From Gracilaria domingensis (Eukaryota > Rhodophyta > Florideophyceae > Gracilariales > Gracilariaceae): a DNA stretch of 64,000 bases. Positions 45,241-56,400 of this stretch are shown piece by piece; the stretch's first letter is position 1, and the number at the start of each line of letters is the position of its first letter. Both the position numbers and the translations under genes were made by a program. The stretch is from NCBI GenBank assembly GCA_022539475.1, contig VCMS01000144.1, forward strand, positions 62,001 to 126,000. The letters run 5' to 3'. The notes under the pieces are model-generated. The model had not been told where the DNA came from. It saw only the letters and a list, made by a program, of their open reading frames with translations, and ran no database searches.

Positions 45241-45732
45241 ACCCGGCCGACCACATGTCCGTCGCTGAATGAATGAAATCACAAGTGGTGGCTTCGGTGT
45301 CAGCGCTGTCACACACGTTACACCGAGTAGAATCCGTTGCGCGCCCAGCAAAATTTGTAGAGTTCTGTCCTCGTGGGCCAGCACCTGCGCTCACCAGCAT
45401 CTCCCGCCTCTACGCGCCTTCAGAGATTCAGCCTCGTTGCACTCCACTGTAAGCTGACAAGTGGCGCCCCCTCGTCACGTGAGCCCATCGTCAGTGGGGC
45501 GCCAGTTGGCACACGACAACCATCTCGACTCGACTTGGCGCGTTCCGCCTCAAAGCGTGGCGTCCTCCATCCCCGACTCCTGGCTCCCAACGGCGCACCG
45601 GCCACTTTGGTCTACGTAGCCCCGTGCCGACGTTCTCGCTTATGTGTTACTCTGTATACGGAAGCTTGTGAGATACCGAGTGCGCCTTCTCCAACCGTGC
45701 GCACCGCTCGTGTCTTTGCCACCAGTTGGCAC
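45192..45732 (+). repeat. CCAGTTGGCAC, three copies upstream of the NB-ARC gene
   Basis: Exact 11-base copies at 45192, 45502 and 45722 in the 770 bases before the start codon. The first lies in the decayed paralogue fragment. GTTGGCACC recurs at about 45863. They could be regulatory sites or remnants of repeated coding sequence. Confidence 0.4.
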
Positions 45733-45957
45733 GTACAGAGTACTCGTGCTGTCATTAGCATTTTCTTCGCGCCGCTGTTATCTCCCGAACGTGAACTACG
45801 TGTAGTGGTCCAGTGGGAACCTTCTACCTGTTCAAACAGTATTGACTTGATTCGGTCGTTGGCACCTCCGAACACACCGTCGGCCCACCAAGTTCCTTGT
45901 CCAGAAGCCGATTCACTCCACTTCTCCTTCCCTCTCGCTTCTTCCTTTTCCCCCAAA

Positions 45958-48900
45958 ATGGCTGGCGTAGAGGTTGCAGGCGCAGCGGTCGCGGCAGCTC
46001 GGGCGGCGCCCACACTTCTTGCATACTTTGAGGACAAGTTGACCGCCTTGACTCGCCGACGCGATCTCGCTGCTGACAATCGCACTGACTTGCAACTCCT
46101 TCAAGACCTAGTCGAGAAGATGAACGAGTACACTGATTTCTGGCTCGAACAACACATTGACGAATCCACAAAGATTCTCTTTCGCGCGTGGAAGGGACGC
46201 CTGCAATCTGCGAACGAAGACTGCATAGCACTGTGGCCAACAGTAGAGAGCGGTAGCGCAATTACACGAGTAAAGCGAGGGAAAGCTACTTTGGAACGCA
46301 TCGACAAACTGGTGAACGAATTCTTTGCGTTCGCTAAAGATGTTGAGACGGAGAAAGTGAAGGCAACTGACGCGGATGAGTCAACGTCTCAGAATGAACC
46401 AAAGTTCAACATCAATGGCACTGTTCCGCCCAACCCACCACGACTCACGCTGTGTTTCGATTCCCCGCATACGGTTGAAGGAAAGCTGAAATCAGCCGTA
46501 CTGCGCCCATCGGAGCATAAAGTGCTGGCTGTCGTGGCTGCTGGGCGCGGCGGGGTTGGAAAGACCTGCGCGCTTCGGGGTTTGAACGATGTAGCGGATA
46601 TCAGAAACAGGTTCCCGGATGGTGTGCAGTTTATGCAGCTAGGAGCGGATGCTAGAATGAATGCGCTCACAACTCAGATTGCGAATATTGTCGAACGCAC
46701 TGGTAACCAGAAGCTTGCGAAGGACATCCGTGGAAAGGAACTGCAGGAAGCTGTGAATAAGGCCAGGCAATGGTTTGTGAATCACACATGCCTTTTCCTG
46801 GTTGATGATGTCTGGGAGGCGAACGGATTTGATGGGGACACTTTCCGTATTCTTGCACATATTATGAACGCTGATAGTCGCCTTGTGTACACAACGAGAG
46901 ACTTTGACCTCGCTCTGAAGGCCGATGAATTCATAACCTTTAATGCTAGAGAAGAGAAAGAATCGCAAATCATGTTCCTGAATCACGCTGAATTGGAGGA
47001 GTGCATGATTCAGAATAGGAAAAACATGGAGGCCTTGAAGGAGATTCTGTTGATTTGTACAGGTATACCTTTACTGCTGTCTGTTACGGGTGCAGGTGTT
47101 CGAAAGTACGTAACGCGAATGGAGGGACCAAAAGAGGATGCGATGAGTTTTTTATCATAACGAGTTACAGTTGACAAGGAAGTCACTGGTCAAGGAACAC
47201 TGGCCCGGATACGGTGCCATAAGAAATGTAGTTGATACTTCGATGTCAGTACTAGAGCGCCGATGGAAAATAGAAACGGAGGCAAAAAAGGGATTTACAT
47301 ACTCCATACAGGCAATGCTTCAAAGATTATGTGTACTGGAGAAGCAGCAGGAAGCACCTGTCTCGATGCTGCAAAAGCTTTGGGCATTGAGCGAAAGAAG
47401 TGAAGCTGAGGAGGTGATGGAAGCTCTAAACGCAGTGGCTGTGGTGGAGGTCGCGATTCGAAGGGTCGGTGAAAACATGCAACGGGTGCTGCGCGTCCAT
47501 GACGACATTTTAGATGTGCTGGGGCATTATGCGAAAAATGAAAGGCCGAAGTACATCAAGCTATTGCTGAGAAACTATATTGGAGATGATAATGCTGAAG
47601 TTGGCAGGTTATCCGAGGTAGTTCCGAATAGTTTAGCTGGCGCCGGAAATGAGAAGGGCGGCTTTTGCTTGAAGGTGAAGAAGCTGTTTCGCAGGAAATC
47701 GAACGAAAGTGGCGCAGATGTTGTCCACGATGCAGCAGTTGTCGAAGACGCACCAGTTATAGAATGCACGAAGGAAAACAGAAAACGAGAGTGGTGGACC
47801 GTGGAAGATAGAGATAGGTTTCTGGACAGCAACGTGTGTCGACTTCTCAAGGACGCTGGAGAATATGAAGAACTGGTTTGGCTCTTATTGAGACCTCAAT
47901 GGATGATGAAGCGTTTTACGCAAAGCGGAATCTTTGCTGTGGAGAATGACGTTTCAAATGGGCAAACGGCACTCGATCTCTCGGACATTGAAAAGAAGGA
48001 AGAGAAGAAGAGGGCATTAGAAGTGATTCCGCAGGCTTCGAGACTGAGTCAGGATGCAGTGGGACGAAACCCGCGCGAGGTATGTTTTCAACTGTACGGG
48101 CGGCTGATAACGTATTCAAAGAAGTGTGACACAACGCGTAGGTTCCTGGAGGAAGTAGAACATATTGCGGAAAAGGCAAAAGGACCATGGTTGAAGGCGG
48201 GGAACGGGTTCCTGACAGCTGCGGGCAGTGCTGCTCTAGAAAGAATACAAGTGGATGGGACAGTTCGGTGTATTCGAAAACATGACAACGAGTTGACGAT
48301 TCTGACGTTTGACGATTCTGAGAAGTTGAAGATAGTTAAGCACAACCTGATGTACGGCAGTCGTGCAAGTTTTGAAAGAGTGGTGAGGAAGGCGAAATAC
48401 GCTTTACTTTCGAACGATGGACGCATAGTTGTGTACATGGACGGTGATAATAAGGTGAAAATATGGGACTCTGAGAGGGAATTGGAGAGCGTTGTTGGAA
48501 GGATTCCGACTTGAGGGACGATTCGGAGAGTTTCTTTGAGCGAGGACTCGAGATGGGTTGCCTACAGGCTGGGAAGCACTTGCAAGGTGCTGATTTGGGA
48601 CCTACAGAGCGGGGACGCGCCTCGCGAACTTGTGAACGAGGACGAGCGGGTTGATGGCTGCGTCGCTGTGAGTTCGGCGGGGGCGAAGGTTGTTCTTGGT
48701 GCATCTAAACTTTGGATATGGGACATAGAAAGCGGTGAGTCGCGCACAGTGGTGGATGCAGTGTTCGACGACATCGAATCTGGTTTCTCTCGTGTGGCGT
48801 TGAGTGGGAATGGAGAGTTGATTACAACTGCTTCGTGGAATGGATCGATTACAGTGCGGAACGCAAAGAGCGGAAGTCGGTTGAGCTCGGTTACCGTTGG

Positions 48901-49888
48901 AGAAACGGTGACCAGCGTAGCGTTCGCAGAAGGAGGGAAAATGGTTTTGTGGGGTACATTTGATGGAAAGTACGGCGTGTGGGAGCATGGGTGCGAAAGC
49001 GGCGCTGTAACAGTTGGAAGCATGCATGGCAGAGTGAGCTACGTGGGCGCGAGTGAAGACGGGTCCGTCGGGCTTGCTGGAGGAAAGGACGGCAGCGTTC
49101 GAGTGTGGGCGCTGAGGCGCGCGCAGTCGGAAAGCGGCAGCGGCGGCGAGGACGCGCACGAGGGGGCGATAACGCGCGTGTGCGTGAGCGAGGACGGGCG
49201 GTGGATTGCGTCGGGCGCGCGCGACGGCTCGATTCGGCTGTGGGACGGCGTCAGCGGCGCGCTGCAGCCGGCGGTGCTGCGCGCGCACGCGACCGTCGTG
49301 TGGGCGCTGTCGTTCTCCGCCGACGCGCGGCGGCTCGCCAGCGGCGGCGACGACGCCGCCGTGCGCGTGTGGCGCGTGCGCAGCGGCGCGCGCGCGTGCG
49401 CGCCGCTGCGCGCGCCGCACGCGCGCGGCCGCGCGCGCGCGCTGATCGGCGTGGCGCTGTCGCGCGACGGCGCGCGCGCGGCGGCGGGCGACCTGCGGCG
49501 TGTGGTGGTGTGGGACGTGGCCGCGCGCGCGGCCACGCACCGCTTCGCGCTCGGCGGCGCGCCGCGCTTCGTGGCGCTGCGCGCGGACGGCGTCGACGCG
49601 CTGCTGCACGACGGCTGCGCGCGGCGGTGCGGCTTGGCGCGGGCGACGTGCGCGCCGCACCCCGCGCCGCGCGAGCTGCCGCTGTGGTGGGCGCGGCCGC
49701 GGGCGGAGCTCGTGGACTGGCGCCAGCCCGAGGCGTGGCTTGGCACGGCCGAGCGCGAGTGCCGCCGCTATCAGTTCGGCTTCTTTTGCCAGCCGCAGGG
49801 CGAGCGCGAGCGCGATGGCACCAAGCGTTTGCGATTCTGTCTTCTGCAGCGCTTTCCGAGCGGTGCGCATCTCAGCAAAGAACCATAG
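45958..49888 (+). pseudogene. NB-ARC and WD40-repeat protein (STAND, APAF1-like), interrupted
   Basis: ATG at 45958 in AAAATGGC context. A helical N-terminal region (about residues 1-170, no family assigned) comes first, then NB-ARC with P-loop GRGGVGKT, Walker B CLFLVDDVWE, sensor-like RLVYTTRD and GLPL-like TGIPLLLSVTG. A winged-helix and an APAF1-type helical arm follow (LLKDAGEYEELVWLLLRPQW), then about nine WD40 repeats, best seen in VSEDGRWIASGARDGSIRLW, and a unique C-terminus. One frameshift sits in the T6 run at 47148-47153, and an in-frame TGA lies at 48512. The rest stays open to 49888, so decay is recent, or the breaks are sequence errors. STAND proteins act as ligand-triggered oligomerising switches, often in immunity or cell death. 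Confidence 0.8.
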
Positions 49889-50470
49889 ATATCACTGTTT
49901 GCTCTGCTCTCTCGTACGAGACAGGAGCACACAGCAGTTCTTGGGTTTTTGGAGTTCTTGTTCAAGAAAACGCTTCTTTGCGAGCAAAGAGACGCTTGCT
50001 GCCCATCAGCTACGCAACCTACCGTTGACGTTACCTCTCTCACGTATTCAGACACGTTGATTGTAGTGTGCGTGCGAGAAAGGCACGCGGTACGTTCAAA
50101 ACGAATCAGGACCTGAATCACTGTGTTGTTTAGTGTCGGGGCATTGTTAGACGTTGGGGGAAAGGAAAAGGAAAGCGTATGCAATGTGATAGATAAAAGG
50201 CCAGACAAGAAAGGGCACACTCACTGAGAACGTTTCTGGTCCGTGAGTTACCATCCATTGCAATTAGGATGGCTTTTTATAGGCGCCCCCGTCAAGCTGG
50301 GTTAGAAACCAACTTTTAAAGCTAAGTTACGAAACAAAGCTTTACTTATATAGAAAACAATTAACTCAACTTCAAAGATTTTATGCACACTAGCATTGCA
50401 TAAATGTAGTACAAGTACCAGATGCAAAATTCAAACCATTTACATATATAAAATTATTCGGATGTGTATA
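49889..50470. other. 3' flank of the NB-ARC gene
   Basis: Nothing coding recognised in 582 bases. CAATTAGGATGGCTTTTTATAGGCGCCC at about 50260 contains a TATA-like run without an obvious gene after it. The sequence becomes AT-rich towards the transposon at 50471. Confidence 0.4.
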
Positions 50471-50516
50471 CAGTAGGGCAGGCTCATGCTTCAAAAAAGT
50501 GGGGTCAAAGCTGAAC
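50471..50516 (+). repeat. Left inverted repeat of the second pogo element
   Basis: Begins CAGTAGGGCAGGCTCATGC and ends TGGGGTCAAAGCTGAAC. It pairs with 53030-53076. Confidence 0.7.
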
Positions 50517-50598
50517 ACCGAAATTCCGCGCTTTTGAGTGCTTCTGCGAGGAAAACACAGAGACCAAAGGGTGTTCAACATTGACCCCATGGTGTAAC
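50500..50598. repeat. Subterminal inverted repeat inside the left end
   Basis: TGGGGTCAAAGCTGAACAC at 50500 is matched in inverted orientation by GTGTTCAACATTGACCCCA at about 50572-50590 (17 of 19). The left end can therefore fold on itself independently of the right end, like a small MITE. Confidence 0.5.
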
Positions 50599-51243
50599 CG
50601 CGAACTGCGTCACAAAGCGATGCACATTTTGCCGTCATCGAAGAGTCTAAAGCACTCTAACCCTCGACTGCTCAACATCAGCAAACATGTACACATCAAC
50701 GGCCCGTCACAGATTATAGAAATGGTCTTTTCGTTCAACACACTTGCCGAAAAGGCTGCCATCCCGACACTCTAGTTAAGAACTTCTTTTTATGATAAAG
50801 TGGCTGTATAAGCAACACACAAGGTAATCGCTGCGTAACGCATTGTCTGCGTACGTAGCAGAACACAGCATGTCCTCAGGTCCCGGCTTCTATCCAATTG
50901 CTCTTGTTGAACCGTGCGGGAGACAAACTAAGCTACCAATCGCGTAGCCACAAAAGAAACCAAACTCTTTTTTACCAACCGCAAAGTTAAAAAGCGCTCA
51001 TAAAAACGTTAAACAAGTCCCTTTATAAACTAGTCTCAACCAGTATGAGACTCTAACTCATAACCATTGGCACATCAAGCAAAAACCTTTCCTTCTCTTT
51101 ACCATTGATTCAGTTTTAGAATTTAAGATGCCGTACAAGCACAAGTGGACGCGCAATCTTTAGCCATGTCACTTATGTAAGAAGTGCAAAACTGTGTACA
51201 AACGCACTGAAAATTGTTTCCTTGTTTGCGCGTCACACGGGAG

Positions 51244-52936
51244 ATGAGGCGGGCCGTTTTCGCATTGAAAGGAAGAGAACTATCATTTCACAAAGCCAGG
51301 CGCACATTTCGCCTCCCAGTTTCTTCCATCCATTATTGGCTTCATCGCATCAATTTGATCAACCAACCAGCCCGATCCAAACCTTATGCTTTGACCGACA
51401 CCGAAAAAGAGCACATCGTACAGGTGCTAAATCACTATTCTACTACCAATAAGCACATGACCAGAAACGACTTGAAAGACGCAGTGCAGTTCCTAGTTCA
51501 GTCTTTTCCGCTTGAGCGACAACAGAAGCTACGCTTTAAGAGTGGACGTCCGGAAGACGACTGGTGTAGGTCCTTTCAGGCGCGACATGAAGATGTTATC
51601 ATGTATCGAAAGGTATCTGTTCAGGAGTCGCAAAGGTTTATAGCCACAAGTGCTCCTTACCCATCTGGCGAAGATATCGGGGGTTATACAAATGTACAAG
51701 ATAGACCGTCGCAGACTATTCAATTTGGATGAAACCGGCTTATCGATCGAGAAGAAGGACAATGAGACGCCTAGAACCCGACATTACGACTCCGTCGGAG
51801 ATGTACCAGAGGTTCAGGGAGCGTCTTTCAAAAATATTTCTCGCGTTACCTGTCTTTCTTGTGTTTCCGCTGAAGGAACTGCCATTGATCTAATGTTCGT
51901 TTTCGAAGGATCGAGGGTGCGCACAATGACCGAAAATGACTCTGGCGATGTGGAACCGATTCATGAAGTGCTGCCTTGCGGGGCTCTCGTCGCTGCTCGT
52001 AGGAATGTTGCCGGCGTTGACGCGAACAATTTCTTCCAGTGGGCAACACTTTTCGTTTCCAATACAGAAGATCTTCGTGCAAATGGTCGTCCTGTTTTGC
52101 TGATCTACGATGGCTACCGTAGCCATATGTCTGTTCGCGTGTGTGAGCTCTTTCGATCAAACCGTGTCATAGAGTACCTGCTACCCGCGCACACTAGCTC
52201 AACGACGCAGCCGTTGAATGTGTCAGTGTTTTCGGCCATGAAGTCTTCTTTTCGGGAGCTTCTCGCGTCATGCGTGGCTTCATTGCCATTATATAACAAA
52301 GAGTTGGACGTTTTTGACCTTTGTCGTCTCATTACGGAAGCATACGGGAAAGCAATGACTCGTGAGAATATTCAAAGTGGATTTGTCAAAACCAGTCTGT
52401 GCCCCGTAGATCCACACCACTTGCTTGGAGAGTACCGCCCGAGAAGCTTTGAGTGCTTTTTGGAACGTGTTGGTATAGATGAAATGATCAAGATGCTCCA
52501 AAAGAAGAGAGAAAAAACGCGGGGGGAGTTGCTGGGCACTGCAACGTTGACTAAGACGGGTTTCATTGGCAACAGTGAAGGTGTTGTTTTGACCTCTGAC
52601 GCCGCGTACGCTTTGATCTCACAGCAAGCAGAAAAACAGAAAGCCAAAATGAAAGCAAAGAAGAAGCGTGAAGAGGCTAAAATAGCCAAGAACAGTGCGA
52701 TAGTTGTTCAGAGGCGTGCCGCTAACATTGCGAATACGATAGAAGGTGCTCTGCGTCGAAGCAAACGCTTTGGTAACATTGTGGCTGTTCCGCGATCGCT
52801 AGAAGAGCTTCGTCCCATTGCCCGTAACAATTTGGTCACCAGAAATATCACCGCAGTAGATCACACGACGCATAGTATTGGGGACGACAATGTAGCGACA
52901 GAGGCTGTAGATACGACGGAGGCTGCGTCTGATTAA
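51244..52936 (+). pseudogene. pogo/Tigger-type transposase, frameshifted, DDN at the catalytic site
   Basis: The first ATG is at 51244. The N-terminus (RRAVFALKGRELSFHKARRT) is a helix-turn-helix of the Psq type. A CENP-B-like DNA-binding segment with ADDW-like EDDWCRSFQARH follows, then the DDE domain with LFNLDETG, LLIYDGYRSH and TQPLNVSVF. The third acidic residue, Asp in the family, is Asn here (codon about 52217-52219). The frame changes once near 51,650-51,690: the first part is open to 51732 and the second from about 51650 to 52936. The C-terminal region is Lys/Arg/Glu-rich and coiled-coil-like. Both defects should abolish activity. Confidence 0.82.
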
Positions 52937-53029
52937 GCTTTTTGTTCTTTGGAGCAGATTTCAATTTGAGCCTGCCTCGAAGTTTGGTGTACCAAAAAAT
53001 AGATTTGGGGCTTTTATATGATTGATTTT

Positions 53030-53076
53030 GTTCAACTTTGACCCCATGCTTTTCTTGAATGAGCCTGTTTTGGTCT
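53030..53076 (-). repeat. Right inverted repeat of the second pogo element
   Basis: GTTCAACTTTGACCCCATG through ATGAGCCTG on plus. Inverted partner of 50471-50516 with a diverged outer tip. Confidence 0.65.
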
Positions 53077-53487
53077 TTGTTAGTAAAGACGTCATATCTG
53101 TTCCGTTTCGTTACCATTTTGCTTCGTTTAAAGCTTGTTCAGTAGCCAAGACATCGTTCTTTCTGGTTCTATAACCAGATTAACCAGAAAGCGAGGATAG
53201 TGAGAATCAGAGGGATTTCCAGCTTCCGTTCAAGTGTTGAGCCGACCCTACTGTACATATCAGAAACATACGAAGGACAAGCATAAGGTTTTGTATGTCA
53301 TAAATTTTCTCTGCGACCTGAATTGAAACTTGAATAATATTAGCAACTGCATGAAAACAATCTGAATGCAACGATCGCTTGTGACGAAATTTATGGCTTA
53401 AAACACAAAATTGTTTTAAGCAATGATGTTTGTTTTCATGTCTGGCTCTGATTGCTTTGTGCTTCTCCCTGTTTGTATTATTTGAAA
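53077..53487 (+). other. Sequence between the pogo element and the copia gag start
   Basis: A short hairpin CTTTCTGGTT / AACCAGAAAG sits at 53159-53191. The remainder is presumably the leader of the copia element, but it contains no copy of the sequence that follows the element's 3' polypurine-like tract, so a 5' LTR is not visible. Confidence 0.45.
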
Positions 53488-56400
53488 ATGCATTTCTCAG
53501 ACAAGTTTCGTCTTCATACCCGTCGTCTGTCAAGACTTTTTCAGTCTGCTGTAGTGGAAAGACGTGATGTTGCACCAGCATCAAACGAGAGATCAACCGC
53601 AGGAGCCGACGTTCCCCACCAGGGGGCCAATGCTGCAGACAATGGCGACCAACAGCACCATGGGCTTCGTAACGTACTTCCAAATGTTTACGCAAATTCA
53701 TTTCACGGAACGAGGCATGGCAGCAACTCCCAAGAAAAGTTAGGGCAGCATTTCAACTCCGGGTATGCGAATGGTTTCAATAATATGCTCAAGGCATGCA
53801 AGGGAAGATGTTCCTATGGAGGTGGATTTGATGAGGACCTACAACGTGCTCTCCATTTTTACGATTCGATGGCCACAATGTTTCGCTTGTCGGATGAAGA
53901 GAAGGCAGACGCACTCCCAGCCATTCTCTGTGATGACGCTCTTCAATTTTTCATGAAGGAATACCTAGTTGGGGATTCGTACCAGGTAGTTTTGCAGAAG
54001 CTTGTTGACAACTACATCAACCCCGAGCAACGTAACAGGACTTTAATCCTTTGGCAATCTATGAGGCTTTCCCAAGCTATGCGAGAGAATCCCAATAAGA
54101 GTGAGCTTGAAATATTCCGATCGTTTTGTCACAGACTCGTGCAACTCCAGAACCAACTTGACCGAGCGTACAGAACGGACAACTTCTTACGAGACCAGTT
54201 AATAGTCTCAACAGATACTTCTCAGATAGCTCAATCGTTACGGGAACGCGTTCCCCCATCATCACAGGAAGCTCGTAGCCGTATCGCTACGTTCCTCTCA
54301 AATGAACCCAGATCTGCAGAAGCGTTCGTTGCGTGCCATCAAAGCTCAGGATCTGACAGTAGCGCATTCTACAGCCTCGGGAATCAATACGGGGGTGATG
54401 CAAGGAAGACTTTGAGGAATCATAGCAGGCGTAGAAAGGATGATCGTCGTGGCAGCCGAATTTCATCGAAGTGGCTGGCAGGAAAGAAGGGCTGCTACGT
54501 GTGTGGCGAAAATCATTTGGCTCGCACAAGGCATTCTCAGCAGGAGATTCAAAACGCATTTGAAAAGCTGAAGAGCAGTCGGCCGTCTGCTTATGTCACT
54601 GTTACGGACCTTGTAAACGTCATGGAAGACCTCACAACTGAGCAAAGCAATGAAGACGCTGTCAATATCGTTTACTCGAGCGATAGCGACGCCTTAGGCA
54701 GTGATGAAGACTGGGAGGAGGAGGCAGCGTACATCGTAGAGGATGATATGTCGTTGCATGAAGCTGATGAAGTTCTTTTGGCGAACGCCTCATTCTTGCA
54801 TGGAATTGGATACCACAGGAATCGACTCGCGGCTATGGCTACTATGGAGGAAGAGTTGAACAGAGGAGAATGTGAGGACTTCCGTGGACTTTACATCGAT
54901 ACCTGTGCCAATCGATCCTCAGTGATGTCTTACTCCCAGTACAAGGCATACTGTGAGCAGTTCAAAGTTCCCTGCACCATTGATCGCCACAACGTGAAGC
55001 ATCTCAAGGGTCTCGGTGGAAGCAGCACACCAGTTGGGACCGCTACCATACCTGTTCTATTCAAGGATTTGAACTTGGTAATAGATGTGACATTCCAGAT
55101 TGTGAATGACAACGTACCAAGCCTTCTCAGCATGAAGGACATGGTCAATAATGGACTGGAAATTAGTCTCCAAAAACGCGAAGTCATGTACAAGCATTTG
55201 CATCAGCCTCTAACGTTCAAGAATTATTTCCTGATTCACAACTGGAGTCATGGAGACCTCTCACACTCACTCTACACAGAATCAGGGTTGAGGAAGCTGC
55301 ATCGCTTTTTTGGTCACCCAACCGTCCAAGCCTTCAGAAATGTCCTTAAGAGAGCCCGTCCTGATGAAATGACACCTGAAGTGCGAACCGCAATTGATGA
55401 ACTTACACAAACTTGCGTAACTTGTTCCGAGAACGCAAGACGGCCGAGAAGATTCAAGCTGACTGTGGGTATGGACAATCACAGATTTAACCACATTGTA
55501 GCTATCGACTTGATGTATATCAACCAGAAGCCAATACTACACGCCGTCGACGAAGCTACACACTTCAACGCCGCTTTATTCTTGCGAAGGATGACGTCTG
55601 CTGAGATATGGAAAGCTTTTCTTCGCTGCTGGTCTCGACTTTATTTGGGTCCTCCCGATTTTCTGCGCGTCGACCAGGGAAGTAACTTTGTCTCTAAGGA
55701 GTTCTTGGAACTGTCAGAGGCAGACGGGATCACAGTCATGCCAGCTCCGATCGAGTCTCCGTCTACCATGTCGCACGTAGAAAGATATCATGGACCACTA
55801 CGCTCGGCATATCTGAAACTACGGTCCTCACTTCCTCGAAGCGAGAATGACACAGACTGTCTTCAGATGGCGGTGAAGTCGGTCAACGATACAATTGGCC
55901 CAGAGGGTCTGTGTCCAACACTACTCGTGTTTGGAGCTCTCCCACGTCCGGCACGACAAACACCCGCAGAAACTCAGTTGCAACGTGCAAGGGCAATCGA
56001 TGAAGCCATGGATACAGTGAGGAAGAAGCAAGCAAAGCGACGTATCTCCTTTGGTCTCAAACACTACAACGGGCCAAAAGGAAAGGAACACAGTCAAGAA
56101 TTGATGAAGCTACCCGCCGGAGCTCCGATCTATGTATACCAAGAGAGTTCGAAGAAATGGGAAGGACCTTTCGCCTTCGTACATCTTGATGGTGAAATCG
56201 TTGTTGTTCAACTCCCTCATGGCCGCCGCATATTCCGTTCAAATGTTGTAAAGCCCGTCAAGAAGTCAGAGCTGCCAACAGACAGCTGTGCTAACACTGA
56301 AGCTGCTGAAGGGGATTCTGTGGAAGAGAGCTCAGAGCCTACCGCAGAAGAAGTAGCAGCAATGTTTGGAGGGACATTTACTGCAGAACAGGTGTCAGCC

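Larger units (their letters stand above)
50471..53076 (+). mobile_element. Second pogo/Tigger-like DNA transposon (about 2.6 kb)
   Basis: The left inverted repeat begins CAGTAGGGCAGGCTCAT directly after a TA (50469-50470). The right repeat at 53030-53069 reads, inverted, AGGCTCAT, then an A-rich stretch, then TGGGGTCAAAGTTGAAC, matching the left through 50516. The last nine or so bases of the right tip are diverged and TA is not clear there. A transposase of the pogo superfamily lies inside in the same orientation as the NB-ARC gene. Confidence 0.75.

Noticed and set aside
44543-45400. 285-codon minus-strand frame over the decayed NB-ARC fragment
   Set aside because: Composition-driven. The plus strand has the homology to the WD40 gene's C-terminus.
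48602-49870. 422-codon open frame on the minus strand across the WD40 part of the NB-ARC gene, and further long frames at 49039-49746 (minus) and 49105-50028 (plus)
   Set aside because: Arg/Ala/His-rich shadows produced by the extreme GC content. The real frame shows WD40 motifs.
52848-53117. 89-codon minus-strand frame across the right end of the second pogo element
   Set aside because: It crosses the transposon terminus, has no motif, and lies opposite the transposase tail.
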